Source: Pseudomonas nitroreducens TX1 (GTDB lineage: Bacteria; Pseudomonadota; Gammaproteobacteria; Pseudomonadales; Pseudomonadaceae). Taken from it: a stretch of 64,000 nucleotides of DNA. The stretch covers positions 1 through 64,000 of the forward strand of contig NZ_AMZB01000138.1 in NCBI RefSeq assembly GCF_000313755.1, read 5' to 3'. The notes beneath the pieces were generated by a model. That model made no database searches and had not been told where the DNA came from. It worked only from the letters and a program-made list of their open reading frames with translations. Shown piece by piece: positions 38,306-47,952 of the stretch. Both the position numbers and the translations under genes were made by a program. How positions within the stretch are numbered: the stretch's first letter is position 1; the number at the start of each line of letters is the position of its first letter.

Positions 38306-39115
38306 TCAGAGCGCCAACGCCACCAGCACCGCGCACTCGATCATCTCCAGCATCGCCCCGGCGGTATCCCCGGTGGTGCCGCCCAGGCGGGCGATGAAGC
38401 GGCTGCGCAGCCAGACGAACAATGCCAACGCGACTGCCAGCGCCAGCAGGCCGGAAAGGCCCACCAGCACCATCAGCGCCGCGTTGGCCGCCAGCACCCA
38501 CGGCATTGCGCCACGCGGGAGATGGTCGGCCAGCGCCTGGCCCAGACCGCCCTTGCGCGCATAGTCGGTGGTGAAGAACAGCAGCGGCAGCGCGCAGCGC
38601 CCCAGCCAGGGCGCCAGCAGCAGACCCCAGTGCTGGTGATTGCCCAGGACGGCGGTGATCGCCGCGAATTTGAGGAGCAGCAGCAGTACCAGCGCGACCA
38701 CCGCCGCCGGGCCGCAGCGCGGGTCCTTCATGATCGCCAGGGTACGTTCGCGATCCCCCAGGCCGCCGATCCAGGCGTCCGCGGTATCGGCCAGGCCATC
38801 GAGGTGCAGCGCGCCGGTGAAGGCGACCCACACCAGCAGGATCAGCGCCGCTTGCAACAACAGATGTACGCCACCGAGCAACCCGCCCATGGTGAACAGC
38901 ACCGCACCGATCAGCAGGCCCACCAGCGGGTAGTACAAGGTGGCGCGGCCAAACTGCTCCGGCGTCGGCATGTGCCCCAGGCGCACCGGCAGGCGGGTGA
39001 GGAACTGCAGTGCCACCAACGGCAGCAGCCAGTCGCTGAGTTGGACGGCGTGCGCATCCGCTCCGCTCTGCTCGGCGGGCTCGGCTGCCTCTTGCTCGCG
39101 GTCCGGGTGTGTCAT
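38306..39115 (-). CDS. cobS: Adenosylcobinamide-GDP ribazoletransferase (cobalamin synthase)
   Basis: A 269-aa inner-membrane enzyme joining adenosylcobinamide-GDP and alpha-ribazole (phosphate) to form adenosylcobalamin (phosphate). It is also called CobV in Pseudomonas. The diagnostic motif ALHLDGLADTADAW, followed by MKDPRCGPAA, is present, with about six hydrophobic helices. The ATG at 39115 overlaps the phosphatase stop. It is the last gene of the cob operon. The N-terminus has an extra acidic ~25-residue leader ([20 protein letters not shown]) before the first helix. Confidence 0.95.
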   Translation of the reverse strand: MTHPDREQEAAEPAEQSGADAHAVQLSDWLLPLVALQFLTRLPVRLGHMPTPEQFGRATLYYPLVGLLIGAVLFTMGGLLGGVHLLLQAALILLVWVAFTGALHLDGLADTADAWIGGLGDRERTLAIMKDPRCGPAAVVALVLLLLLKFAAITAVLGNHQHWGLLLAPWLGRCALPLLFFTTDYARKGGLGQALADHLPRGAMPWVLAANAALMVLVGLSGLLALAVALALFVWLRSRFIARLGGTTGDTAGAMLEMIECAVLVALAL

Positions 39116-39702
39116 CAGTTGCTTGCCTTGTGGATGCGCCAGCCGTCGCCGTCGCGGGTCACGTCCAGCGCCATGCATTCGCCATGGGCCACCACCACTT
39201 CCAGCAGGCGCTTTGCCGGCAGGCCACTGGCCAGCGCGCCGAGCAGGCGCATCACGCCACCGTGGGTGACCACCAGCACGGACGATCCGGCATGGGCCTG
39301 GTAGAGACGTTCCAGCGCTGCGAAGACACGGGACTCAAAGTCGCCCATGGCCTCGCCACCGGGTGGCGCAAAGGCGTAAGGATCGTTCCAGAAGCGCTCC
39401 AGCGCCACGGCGTCCGTCTCCATCAGCTTAGCTGGCGAAAGGCCTTCCCACTGCCCGAAATCCAGCTCCTGCAGGCCCGGTTCGAAGCCCAGCGGCAAGC
39501 CATGGCGCGCCGCCAACTCCTCGGCGAACGCCGCGCAGCGCTGCAACGGCGAGCTGACCAGCGCCGACCAGCGGCATTCATTGCCCAGTGCATCACGCAT
39601 CTGCGCCCAGCCGGTTTCGGTCAGCGCATCGTCCAGCCGCCCGCGAAAGCCACCACCGAGCTCGGTCTCGCCGTGACGCAGCAACTCCAGGCGCAATGTC
39701 AT
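39115..39702 (-). CDS. Alpha-ribazole phosphatase (histidine phosphatase family)
   Basis: A 195-aa phosphoglycerate-mutase-like phosphatase. The catalytic motif is LRHGETE (phospho-His at residue ~9), with SSPLQRC and the second His in VVTHGGVMR. In this operon it should dephosphorylate alpha-ribazole phosphate or adenosylcobalamin phosphate (the enterobacterial CobC function). I leave the symbol empty because cobC is used for the aminotransferase gene in this operon. Its ATG overlaps the cobT stop, so translation is coupled. Confidence 0.88.
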   Translation of the reverse strand: MTLRLELLRHGETELGGGFRGRLDDALTETGWAQMRDALGNECRWSALVSSPLQRCAAFAEELAARHGLPLGFEPGLQELDFGQWEGLSPAKLMETDAVALERFWNDPYAFAPPGGEAMGDFESRVFAALERLYQAHAGSSVLVVTHGGVMRLLGALASGLPAKRLLEVVVAHGECMALDVTRDGDGWRIHKASN

Positions 39703-40754
39703 GCCGGGCGGTCCGACACCGCTGCCTCGGCGAAGGTCGCCATACCACTGTGCAACCGGCACGCCTGGCGCAGCAACGGCACGGCCAGCGCTGCGCCGCT
39801 GCCCTCGCCCAGGCGCAGCCCAAGGTCCAGCAAGGGCTCGGCGTTCAGCGCAGCCAGCACACGGATGTGCCCCGGCTCGGCGCCTGCGTGGGCGAACAGC
39901 AGCCAGTCACGGCAGCCGGGGTTCAGGTGCGTGGCGCACAGCGCGGCAGTGGTGCAGATGAAACCGTCCACCAGCACCGGGATGCCCTTCTGCGCGCAGG
40001 CGAGATAGGCGCCCACCAGCGCGGCGATCTCGAACCCCCCGAGACGGCACAGCGCCTCGAAGGGCTCGTCGCAATGGGCGCGGTGCAGCGCCAGCGCGCG
40101 ATCGATGACCTCGACCTTGCGTGCGACGCCCTGCGCATCCAATCCAGTGCCGGGGCCGACCAGCGCCTGCGCCGGCTCATCCAGCAGCGCACAGGCCAGC
40201 GCCGCCGCCGAGCTGGTATTGCCGATTCCCATCTCGCCGCCGATGAACAGCTCCGCGCCGGCCTGCTGGGCGCGTCGCACGGCTTCACGGCCGGCTTCCA
40301 GTGCGATCAGGCACTGCGCGGCGGTCATCGCCGGCTCCTGGGTGAAGTTCGCGGTGCCGGCGCCGACCATCACATGCAGCACACCCGTCAGCGGCTCAAG
40401 CGGCGTGGCGGTGCCCAGGTCGATCACCTCCAGGCGCGCATCGAGGTCGCGGGCCAGCACGCTGATGGCCGCACCGCCGCGCACGAAGTTGCGCAGCATC
40501 TCCACGGTCACCGCCTGCGGATAGGCCGACACGCCCTCGGCGACCACCCCGTGGTCACCGGCGAACAGGGCGATCCAGATGTGCTCCAGAGCCGGCCGCT
40601 CGCGCCCCTGCAGGCCGGCGAGGCGGATGGTTTCCTCTTCCAGCCGGCCCAGCGCGCCGCGCGGCTTGGTCAGCTGGTCCTGGCGCGCGGCGGCCTTGTC
40701 CTGCGCCACGCGGTCGATCGGCTGGGTCGATTGCAGCCACCATTGCAGACTCAT
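39699..40754 (-). CDS. cobT: Nicotinate-nucleotide-dimethylbenzimidazole phosphoribosyltransferase
   Basis: A 351-aa enzyme (CobU in Pseudomonas naming) that transfers phosphoribose from nicotinate mononucleotide to DMB, activating the lower ligand. Motifs include [12 protein letters not shown] near residue 30, [30 protein letters not shown] and the C-terminal [13 protein letters not shown]. The start ATG at 40754 overlaps the cobP stop (ATGA). It functions with BluB, encoded five genes upstream, which makes DMB. Confidence 0.96.
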   Translation of the reverse strand: MSLQWWLQSTQPIDRVAQDKAAARQDQLTKPRGALGRLEEETIRLAGLQGRERPALEHIWIALFAGDHGVVAEGVSAYPQAVTVEMLRNFVRGGAAISVLARDLDARLEVIDLGTATPLEPLTGVLHVMVGAGTANFTQEPAMTAAQCLIALEAGREAVRRAQQAGAELFIGGEMGIGNTSSAAALACALLDEPAQALVGPGTGLDAQGVARKVEVIDRALALHRAHCDEPFEALCRLGGFEIAALVGAYLACAQKGIPVLVDGFICTTAALCATHLNPGCRDWLLFAHAGAEPGHIRVLAALNAEPLLDLGLRLGEGSGAALAVPLLRQACRLHSGMATFAEAAVSDRPA

Positions 40755-41272
40755 AACGCTTCCCCCTTCAACACCATGGGCAGGCCGGCGACGGTGAACA
40801 CCACGCGCTCGCTGACCTCGGCCAGGGACTGGTGCAGCCAGCCGGCCTCGTCGACATATCGGCGGCTGAGCTCGCCCATCGGCACCACGCCCAGCCCGGT
40901 TTCGTTGCTGACCAGAATGATTCGTCCGGGCAGTTGCGGCAGCGTTTCCAGCAGTGCGTCGATCTCGCCGCGCAGGCGCCAGCCATCTTCGTGGATCAGC
41001 AGGTTGGTGACCCACAGGGTCAGGCAGTCCACCAGCACGCACTGCTCTGGCGCCGCCAGGCGTTCCAGCACGTCGGCCAGGGCCAGCGGTTCTTCCACCA
41101 GGCCCCAGTGTTCGGGGCGGCGCTCGCGGTGCTGGAGGATGCGCGTGGACATCTCGCCGTCGCCGGCCTGGGCCGTGGCGACGTAGGTGACCTGCAGGCC
41201 ACTTTCCCGCGCCAGGCGCTCGGCCAGGCGGCTCTTGCCCGAACGGGCACCGCCGAGGATCAGTTCAAGCAT
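40751..41272 (-). CDS. cobP: Adenosylcobinamide kinase / adenosylcobinamide-phosphate guanylyltransferase
   Basis: A 173-aa bifunctional enzyme (CobU in Salmonella naming). The Walker A loop GGARSGKS is at residues 7-14, the guanylyltransferase segment has [11 protein letters not shown] containing the GMP-accepting His, and [12 protein letters not shown] follows. It assembles the GDP-activated nucleotide loop precursor. It lies 57 bases after cobQ, one of the few real gaps in the operon. Confidence 0.96.
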   Translation of the reverse strand: MLELILGGARSGKSRLAERLARESGLQVTYVATAQAGDGEMSTRILQHRERRPEHWGLVEEPLALADVLERLAAPEQCVLVDCLTLWVTNLLIHEDGWRLRGEIDALLETLPQLPGRIILVSNETGLGVVPMGELSRRYVDEAGWLHQSLAEVSERVVFTVAGLPMVLKGEAL

Positions 41273-41329
41273 GGTGTCTCCCTGAAAATCGGGTCCTACA
41301 AAAAAGCCAGGTGCAGCAGGATGGAGGGG

Positions 41330-42811
41330 TCATGCACCCTGCAGCCCGCACAATGCTCTCAGTTTTTCGATATCCAGATGCGCCTCGACCTGATCGGCCA
41401 GGCGCTCGATGTCACGTTCGCGCAGGGCGTGGTAGTCGATGCTCTGCACCTCACCCAGCCCGGCCCAGCGCAGCAGTGCCGAACTGGATGCGGCGGACTC
41501 GAACAGCCCGTGCAGGTAGGTGCCCATCACCTGCCCGTCGGCACTCAACGCGCCGTCGCTGCGACCATCGCTCAGGCGCACGGCGGGGTTCGCCAGCGCC
41601 GGGCCTGTAGTGACGCCGGCATGAATCTCGTAACCACTCACCGGGGCGCGTTCCAGCGCCAACTGGCCGCTGACATTGCGCAGCTGCTTCTCGGGTTCCA
41701 GCACGGTAGTCAGATCCAGCAGGCCCAGACCGTCGCTCTCCCCCGCCGCGCCTTCCAGGCCATGCGGATCGGCCAGAGTCCGGCCGAGCATCTGCAAGCC
41801 GCCGCAGATTCCCAGCAGCTTGCCGCCGTAGCGCAGGTGTCGGCGGACTGCTTCCTCCCAGCCCTGGGCGCGGAGGAAGGCCAGGTCCGGCCGCACGCTC
41901 TTGGAGCCGGGCAGGATGATCAGGTCCGCCGGCGGGATCGGCTGGCCAGGGCCGACGAAGGTCAGCTCCACCTGCGGGTGCAGGCGCAGAGGATCGAAGT
42001 CGGTGTGGTTGCTGATGCGCGGCAGCACCGGCACCACCACGCGCAGGCGCTCGCCGGTCTTTGCGGCCTGGCGGGTGTCGATGGCGTCCTCGGCTTCCAG
42101 GTGGAAATCCATCAGGTACGGCAGCACGCCGAGCACTGGAACGCCGGTGCGTTCTTCCAGCCAGTCGAGGCCGTTCTGCAGCAATGCGATGTCGCCGCGG
42201 AAACGGTTGATGACGAAGCCCTTCACCCGCGCCCGCTCGCTCTCGCTGAGCAACTCCAGGGTGCCGACCAGGTGAGCGAATACGCCACCGCGGTCGATGT
42301 CGGCGATCAGGATGACCGGGCAGTCCACCGCCTCTGCAAAACCCATGTTGGCGATGTCGTTGGCGCGCAGGTTGATCTCCGCCGGCGATCCTGCGCCTTC
42401 CACCATCACCACCGGGTACTGCGCGCTCAGGCGCTGATGGGAGTCGAGCACCGCCTGCATCGCCACGCGCTTGTAGTCGTGGTAGGCCACGGCGTTCATG
42501 CTGGTCACCGCGCGGCCATGGATGATTACCTGGGCGCCGGTATCGCTGTTGGGTTTGAGCAGCACCGGGTTCATGTCGGTGTGCGGCGCCAGGTGGCAGG
42601 CCTGCGCCTGCACTGCCTGGGCGCGGCCGATCTCGCCTCCGTCAGCCGTCACCGCACTGTTGAGCGCCATGTTCTGCGGCTTGAACGGCGCCACGGCCAC
42701 GCCCTGCCGGCGCAGCCAGCGGCACAGTGCGGTTACCAGCGTGCTCTTGCCCGCGTCGGATGTGGTGCCTTGAACCATCAGGGTCGCGCCAGGCGCGCGG
42801 GGCGATGTCAC
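41330..42811 (-). CDS. cobQ: Cobyric acid synthase (CobQ)
   Basis: A 493-aa amidotransferase amidating four carboxylates of adenosylcobyrinate a,c-diamide with glutamine and ATP. The N-terminal dethiobiotin-synthetase-like domain has [13 protein letters not shown]. The C-terminal class I glutaminase domain has the nucleophile in [10 protein letters not shown] and the His near [10 protein letters not shown]. Length is normal. The ATG at 42811 overlaps the stop of cobC by four bases. Confidence 0.96.
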   Translation of the reverse strand: MTSPRAPGATLMVQGTTSDAGKSTLVTALCRWLRRQGVAVAPFKPQNMALNSAVTADGGEIGRAQAVQAQACHLAPHTDMNPVLLKPNSDTGAQVIIHGRAVTSMNAVAYHDYKRVAMQAVLDSHQRLSAQYPVVMVEGAGSPAEINLRANDIANMGFAEAVDCPVILIADIDRGGVFAHLVGTLELLSESERARVKGFVINRFRGDIALLQNGLDWLEERTGVPVLGVLPYLMDFHLEAEDAIDTRQAAKTGERLRVVVPVLPRISNHTDFDPLRLHPQVELTFVGPGQPIPPADLIILPGSKSVRPDLAFLRAQGWEEAVRRHLRYGGKLLGICGGLQMLGRTLADPHGLEGAAGESDGLGLLDLTTVLEPEKQLRNVSGQLALERAPVSGYEIHAGVTTGPALANPAVRLSDGRSDGALSADGQVMGTYLHGLFESAASSSALLRWAGLGEVQSIDYHALRERDIERLADQVEAHLDIEKLRALCGLQGA

Positions 42812-43809
42812 CGCAGGTTCTCCATCTGGTTGAAGGTGCGCAGGCCATGCTCCAGGCGCTCCCAGCCCTTCTCATCCGGGGGCAGGCCGAAGCGCAGGCT
42901 GGCCGGCGTCTCGAACAGACGCACGAGGACGCCCTGGCGCGCCAGGTGATCGCGCAGCGCGTGGGAGCGCATCGACACCACCCACTGGAACAGCGGCGTG
43001 CCGCCCTGCGGGGCGAAGCCGTGTGCCCCGAGCAGCCCGGCCAGATGCCGGCTGGCCTCATGCAGATCGCGCCGCCGCTGGATGTGTTCCTGGAACTCGC
43101 CCAGCACCGCCTGCGCAACCCAGCGCGTCGGGCCGCTCACCGACCAGGGGCCGAGCAGTTTCGCCAGGCTCTCCAGCAGGCGCGGTTCGGCGAAGGCGAA
43201 GCCCAGGCGAGCACCGGCCAGGCCAAAGAACTTGCCGAAGGAGCGCAGCACGATCAGCCCAGGACGGCTGGCACAACTGGGCGCCAGGCTGTGCTCGGGC
43301 GTGCAGTCCATGAAGGCTTCGTCCACCACCAGCCAGCCGCCGCGTTCCTGCAGGCGCGCATGCCACTCCAGCAGCACGCCGGCCTCGATGCGCCGGCCGG
43401 TGGGGTTGTTCGGGTTGACCACCACCAGCACGTCGAAGCGTTCCAGGTGATGGGGGACTTCCTGGTCGCTGACCTCGCGCAGGATGTGCCCGGCGGCACG
43501 CCAGGACTCGGCGTGCTCGGCGTAACAGGGCGAGACGACGCCGACCTTGCCCGGCCGGCGCAGCCGCGGCAGCAACTGGATCGCCGCCTGGCTGCCGGGC
43601 AGCGGCAGCAGCTTTTCGGCGCTGTAGTAGCGACGAGCGGCGGCCTCCAGGCCGTCGCCCTCTTCGGGCAGGCGCATCCATGAAGCCGCCGGCACGCTGG
43701 GCAAAGCCCAGGGCCAGGGCGAAATACCGGTGGACAGGTCCAGCCATTCGGCGAGGGGAATGCCGTACTGCTGCGCCGCTTTGCGCAACCGGCCGCCATG
43801 TTCGAGCAT
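42808..43809 (-). CDS. cobC: Threonine-phosphate decarboxylase (cobalamin aminotransferase-like)
   Basis: A 333-aa fold-type I PLP enzyme, called CobC in Pseudomonas and CobD in Salmonella, making aminopropanol phosphate for the nucleotide loop. It begins with [14 protein letters not shown], has the [11 protein letters not shown] block, VVDEAFMD, and the Schiff-base Lys in [18 protein letters not shown] 43809 overlaps the cbiB stop (TGATG). It acts with the following step (CbiB/CobD). Confidence 0.95.
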   Translation of the reverse strand: MLEHGGRLRKAAQQYGIPLAEWLDLSTGISPWPWALPSVPAASWMRLPEEGDGLEAAARRYYSAEKLLPLPGSQAAIQLLPRLRRPGKVGVVSPCYAEHAESWRAAGHILREVSDQEVPHHLERFDVLVVVNPNNPTGRRIEAGVLLEWHARLQERGGWLVVDEAFMDCTPEHSLAPSCASRPGLIVLRSFGKFFGLAGARLGFAFAEPRLLESLAKLLGPWSVSGPTRWVAQAVLGEFQEHIQRRRDLHEASRHLAGLLGAHGFAPQGGTPLFQWVVSMRSHALRDHLARQGVLVRLFETPASLRFGLPPDEKGWERLEHGLRTFNQMENLR

Positions 43810-44738
43810 CAGAGCACTCCCAGGATGAGGATGACCGCCAGCCAGAGCAGCACGCCCTGGCGCACCAGGGCCAGCGCGCGCCAGATGTCCGTGGCGGTCG
43901 GCGCCGGGCCCTGCCCCAGCTGGGGGCGTTCGTGGAGTTCGCCGTGGTAGCGGGCGGAGCCGCCGAGCGACACGCCCAGCGCTCCCGCGCCGGCCGCCAT
44001 CACCGGGCCGGCGTTGGGGCTGTCCCACTGCGGCGCCTGTGTGCGCCAGCAGCGCAGGGCGAGACGGGTCTGGCCGAGCAGCGCATAGGTAAACGCCACC
44101 AGGCGCGCCGGAATGTAATTGAGCGCATCGTCGATCTTCGCCGCGGCCCAGCCAAAGCGTTCGAAGCGGGCGTTGCGGTAGCCCCACATGGCGTCGAGGG
44201 TGTTGCTCAGGCGATAGAGCACCACGCCCGGCGCGCCGGCCACGGCGAACCAGAACAGCGCGGCATACACCGCATCGCTGCCGTTCTCCAGCACCGACTC
44301 GGTGGCGGCGCGGGCTACGGCAGTGTCGTCCAGCTCAGCGGTATCGCGGCTGACCATGTAGCCCACGCGCAGGCGCGCTTCGTTGAGGTCGCCACTACGC
44401 AGCGCCAGCACCACCGGATCGGCGTGCTCGCCCAGGCTGCGCAGACCCAGGGCGGCGTACAGCGCGAGCGCCTGGACGATCCAGCCGACGTAAGGCAGCA
44501 GGCTTAGCAACAGCGCGATGAGGGTCAGCGGAATAACCGCGATGATCCATGCAGTGACGCCATGGCTGCGCCAGCCGAGGCCAGGGGTGTCGCTTCCGGC
44601 ATCGGCGCGGGAGCGATTGAACCTTCGCTCCAGCCGGTCCGCCAACCGCCCGAACGCCACCAGCGGATGCCAGCGCTTCGGCTCGCCCAGCAGGGCATCC
44701 AGCGCCACGCCGAGGACGCTCAGCAAGGCCAGGCTCAT
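43809..44738 (-). CDS. cobD: Adenosylcobinamide-phosphate synthase (CbiB/CobD)
   Basis: A 309-aa inner-membrane protein attaching aminopropanol (phosphate) to cobyric acid. The conserved start [21 protein letters not shown], the [21 protein letters not shown] block and [23 protein letters not shown] are visible; four to five membrane helices are predicted. ATG 44738 overlaps the bluB stop. Confidence 0.95.
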   Translation of the reverse strand: MSLALLSVLGVALDALLGEPKRWHPLVAFGRLADRLERRFNRSRADAGSDTPGLGWRSHGVTAWIIAVIPLTLIALLLSLLPYVGWIVQALALYAALGLRSLGEHADPVVLALRSGDLNEARLRVGYMVSRDTAELDDTAVARAATESVLENGSDAVYAALFWFAVAGAPGVVLYRLSNTLDAMWGYRNARFERFGWAAAKIDDALNYIPARLVAFTYALLGQTRLALRCWRTQAPQWDSPNAGPVMAAGAGALGVSLGGSARYHGELHERPQLGQGPAPTATDIWRALALVRQGVLLWLAVILILGVL

Positions 44739-45385
44739 GCCTTCTCTCCCCAGCGGTTTTCGAACACCAGCTCGTCCAGCGAGCGCGGCTGGCGCCAGCC
44801 TTCCAGGGCCAGCATCGGCGCGGGATAGAACTCGCTGACCGGCCCCAAGCAGATCACCGCCACGGCCTCGGCGCCAGCTGGCAATCCGAGCAGCTCGCCC
44901 AGCGCGGCCGGATCAAACAGCGAGACCCAGCCCATCCCCAGACCTTCCGCGCGGGAAGCCAGCCAGAGGTTCTGGATGGCACAGGAGAGCGAGGCCAGGT
45001 CCATGTTCGGCAGCGTGCGACGGCCGAAGACATGCGCCTCGCGGCCCTCCATCAGCGCGGCCACCAGCACTTCGGCGCAGTCGAGCACACCCTCGACCTT
45101 CAGCCGCATGAACTCGTCGGAACGCTCGCCCAGCGCCTGGGCGGTGCGCACACGCTCTTCCTCCACCAGCGCATGGATCGATTCACGCAGCTCCCGCGAA
45201 GTGACGCGGATAAACCGCCACGGCTGCATCAGGCCGACGCTGGGCGCCTGGTGGGCCGCTTCAAGCAAGCGTGCGAGCAGGTCGGGCACCACCGTGCCGC
45301 CGCTGAAGTGGCGCATGTCGCGGCGCTCGGCGATGGCACGGTAGAGCGCGGCGCGCTCCTCAAGGCTGTAGGCGTGCTCGGTCAT
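44735..45385 (-). CDS. bluB: 5,6-dimethylbenzimidazole synthase (BluB)
   Basis: A 216-aa nitroreductase-fold flavin enzyme that cannibalises FMN with oxygen to give the DMB lower ligand. The RDMRHFSGG start, [15 protein letters not shown], and [14 protein letters not shown] blocks fit BluB rather than general nitroreductases. ATG 45385 is chosen because homology begins just after it. Its presence implies aerobic DMB synthesis supplying CobT in the same operon. Only 13 bases separate it from cobB. Confidence 0.92.
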   Translation of the reverse strand: MTEHAYSLEERAALYRAIAERRDMRHFSGGTVVPDLLARLLEAAHQAPSVGLMQPWRFIRVTSRELRESIHALVEEERVRTAQALGERSDEFMRLKVEGVLDCAEVLVAALMEGREAHVFGRRTLPNMDLASLSCAIQNLWLASRAEGLGMGWVSLFDPAALGELLGLPAGAEAVAVICLGPVSEFYPAPMLALEGWRQPRSLDELVFENRWGEKA

Positions 45386-45398
45386 GGTCTGACGCTCT

Positions 45399-46691
45399 TC
45401 ATGGTCTGAGCAGGGCAACTGCGGCGGCCGGGTCGGACGGCAGGTAGAAGTGGATGTAGGAGGCGGTGAGCCGGCCGCGGCGGAACACCGCTTCGGCCAC
45501 CGGCTTGTCGTTGGGGCAGACGCCACGGGCGAGCGGCTCCTCGCTGCTGTCCAGCAACGAGTGGTGGAAGGTGTGCCCTCGCAGCGTCCCCTCGGGCAGC
45601 GTCACGGCTTGCAGCGCCAATGCAGCGAGGCGTTTCTGCATGCGTGCCTCGCCCGGCAGAAGACCAAGCAGCGGCGCGCGTTCGCCGGCTACGTCGGTCA
45701 GCGCGTCGAGCAGATAGAGCATGCCGCCGCACTCGGCGAGGATCGGCTTGCCCATCTCGTGGTGCGCGTGGATGGCCTGGGCCATCGCGCGGTTCCCGGC
45801 CAGCGCCCGCAGGTGCAGCTCCGGGTAGCCGCCGGGCAGGTAGAGGCTGTCCACCTCCGGCAGCGCCTGGTCGCGCAGCGGCGAGAAGAACACCAGTTCG
45901 GCACCCAGTTCGCTCAGCAGGTCTAGGTTGGCCTGATAGAGGAAGGCGAAGGCATTGTCCCGCGCCACACCGATGCGCACCCCATCGAGGCCGGAGGGCT
46001 GGCTGCGTGACTCGGGCGCGGCAAAGCTCACCGGCGCCGGCAGCTCGGTACTCGCGCTGGCCGCCAGGGCATCGGCGGCGGCGTCCAGGCGGGTGTCGAG
46101 GTCGGCCAGTTCGTCGGCCTGCACCAGGCCAAGGTGGCGGCTGGGCAACTCCACGTCGGTATCGCGCGGCAGCGCGCCATACCAGCGAATCCATTCCGGC
46201 AGGCTGTCGCGCACCAGGTCGCGATGGCGCTGGCTGCCGATGCGGTTGGCGAGCACGCCGGAGAATGGCAGGTCGTTCTGGTAGGTCGCCATGCCGACCG
46301 CCATCGCACCGAAAGTCTGCGCCATGGACTGGCCGTTGATCACTGCCATCACCGGCACATCGAAGCGCCGCGCCAGGTCGGCCGCCGAGGGCGAGCCGTC
46401 GAACAGGCCCATCACACCCTCGATGAGGATCAGGTCGGCCTCGCCGGCCGCCTCCCAGAGCAGGCGGCGGCTCTCCCGCTCGCCGACCATCCACAGGTCC
46501 AGCTGGTAGACCGGCGCAGCACTGGCGCGAGCGAGGATCATCGGGTCGAGGAAATCCGGTCCGCACTTGAACACCCGCACCTTGCGCCCGAGGCGCGTGT
46601 GCAGGCGCGCCAGGGCGGCGGTCACGGTGGTCTTGCCCTGGCCCGAAGCGGGCGCGGCGATCAGCAATGCGGGGCATTGGCGCGAGGTCAT
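45399..46691 (-). CDS. cobB: Cobyrinate / hydrogenobyrinate a,c-diamide synthase (CobB/CbiA)
   Basis: A 430-aa ATP- and glutamine-dependent amidase acting on the a and c side chains of the corrin ring. The N-terminal P-loop is APASGQGKTTVTAAL, FKCGPDFLDP follows, and the C-terminal glutaminase Cys is in LAECGGMLYL. ATG 46691 gives the family start. It is 28 bases after cobO. Note the unrelated sirtuin at 60908, also called cobB in enterobacteria. Confidence 0.95.
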   Translation of the reverse strand: MTSRQCPALLIAAPASGQGKTTVTAALARLHTRLGRKVRVFKCGPDFLDPMILARASAAPVYQLDLWMVGERESRRLLWEAAGEADLILIEGVMGLFDGSPSAADLARRFDVPVMAVINGQSMAQTFGAMAVGMATYQNDLPFSGVLANRIGSQRHRDLVRDSLPEWIRWYGALPRDTDVELPSRHLGLVQADELADLDTRLDAAADALAASASTELPAPVSFAAPESRSQPSGLDGVRIGVARDNAFAFLYQANLDLLSELGAELVFFSPLRDQALPEVDSLYLPGGYPELHLRALAGNRAMAQAIHAHHEMGKPILAECGGMLYLLDALTDVAGERAPLLGLLPGEARMQKRLAALALQAVTLPEGTLRGHTFHHSLLDSSEEPLARGVCPNDKPVAEAVFRRGRLTASYIHFYLPSDPAAAVALLRP

Positions 46692-46719
46692 CGGGCGCGC
46701 TCCGCCACAACGGGATGCA

Positions 46720-47331
46720 TCAGTACTCCACCCCTTTCTGCGCCTTGATGCCGGCCTTGAAGGCATGCTTCACCAGGCCCATCTCGGTCACGGTATCTGC
46801 AGCCTCGACCATGGCCGGCTGCACCCCGCGGCCGGTCGCGACCACGTGCTGCATGGGCGGGCGCGCAGCAATATCAGCGAGCACGGTGTCCAGCTCCAGG
46901 TAGCCGTGCTTGAGGGCGATGTTCACTTCGTCCAGCACCACCAGGCCCACTTCCGGGTCGGCCAGCAACTGGCGCGCGACTTCCCACGCTGCCTGCGCCT
47001 TGGCGATATCGCGCTGGCGGTCCTGGGTTTCCCAGGTAAAACCTTCGCCCATCACGTGGAAGCTGACTTCCTCGGGAAAGCGGCGGAAGAACGCTTCCTC
47101 GCCGGTGGTGGCGGCGCCCTTGATGAACTGCACCACGCCCACCTTCATGCCGTGGCCCAATGCGCGGGCGGCCATGCCGAAGGCCGAGCTGCTCTTGCCC
47201 TTGCCGTTGCCGCTGTTGACCAGGAACACACCGCGCTCGCCCTGGGCCTGGGCGATCTTCTCGTCGATCACCTCTTTCTTGCGCTGCATGCGCGAGCGAT
47301 GGCGCTCGTCCTTTTCCGGGGATTCAGTCAT
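46720..47331 (-). CDS. cobO: Cob(I)alamin adenosyltransferase (CobA/CobO type)
   Basis: A 203-aa ATP:corrinoid adenosyltransferase adding the upper adenosyl ligand. The P-loop is GNGKGKSSSAFGMA at ~residues 42-55, with VVLDEVNIALKHGYL as the Walker B region. The N-terminal ~35 residues are charged and include RMQRKKEVIDEKIAQAQGE. It is the first gene after the cobalamin riboswitch and heads the ten-gene operon. Confidence 0.95.
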   Translation of the reverse strand: MTESPEKDERHRSRMQRKKEVIDEKIAQAQGERGVFLVNSGNGKGKSSSAFGMAARALGHGMKVGVVQFIKGAATTGEEAFFRRFPEEVSFHVMGEGFTWETQDRQRDIAKAQAAWEVARQLLADPEVGLVVLDEVNIALKHGYLELDTVLADIAARPPMQHVVATGRGVQPAMVEAADTVTEMGLVKHAFKAGIKAQKGVEY

Positions 47332-47599
47332 GAAAGGGAGCTCCAGATAGGCATTGCGCAGGCGTCAGGCCGCCGGCCGGGTAGCAGCGCACGAGAAATG
47401 GAATGGGCAGACGAGCCAGCAGCTCGCGCGGGCGCAGGCGGCAGAGGTCGCCCAGCACGAGGGCTGTCGACCTGGGGAACAGGGAATTCAACTGAAGGAT
47501 TCTCCGCCGCTCTCACCCGCGCGGCACTGACCAGTCGGGGCAGGCGGAGGACGGCAACGCGCGGCGCAGGCGGCCGGCGTCGGCAGCGCCTCCCGCGAT
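47332..47599 (-). other. Leader between the cobalamin riboswitch and cobO
   Basis: About 270 bases with no convincing gene, transcribed as part of the cobO leader. It is GC-rich and probably contains the expression platform of the riboswitch. A stem rich in GGCGCAGGCGG and its complements is possible, but I could not assign a clear terminator. Confidence 0.5.
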
Positions 47600-47812
47600 G
47601 CCATGCGATGCGACAGGCCGGTCTCCGGGCTTGCGAGTGGAAGCGCGTGGCGTTTCCGAAGAACCGCGCCTTCCCATGCTGGAGCACAGTGGCGGATTGC
47701 GGTTCGAAGCTCGCTTACCGTTGCGGGGGCAGCGCCGGAATGGTCGATTGCGCATCGATGCCACCGGCTTCCCTGTTTCACTCGCGGCTCGCACCGAGAG
47801 CACCTGAAGCAG
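47600..47812 (-). ncRNA. Cobalamin (AdoCbl) riboswitch controlling the cob operon
   Basis: Read on the minus strand, the leader carries the ordered blocks of the cobalamin aptamer: AGGTGCTC, then GAAACAGGGAAGCCGGTG, then GCTGCCCCCGCAACGGTAAG, then GCCACTG, then GGGAAGGCGC, and finally the B12 box AGCCCGGAGACCGGCC (about 47613-47631). All blocks are in the right order over ~210 bases. Binding of adenosylcobalamin should shut down cobO and the downstream genes. Confidence 0.95.
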
Positions 47813-47952
47813 GCGCGCAGCTTAGTGGCTGGCGGCCTGGGGCGTCAATTGAAGCGGATGTCTCCAGGCGGGTCACAGCTCCGGGCAGCCGCTCTAAAAG
47901 GCGACACACATGTCCAATCATGGCAGTGTGTAACTCCGCTAGAATGCGAACC

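Noticed and set aside
40832-42949. Plus-strand open frame of 705 codons opposite cobP-cobQ
   Set aside because: The cob genes on the minus strand have full catalytic motifs and overlapping starts; this frame has none.
46567-47952. N-terminal extension of the MlaE-type permease frame
   Set aside because: It runs through cobO antisense and the riboswitch; STAS homology begins only after 47953.
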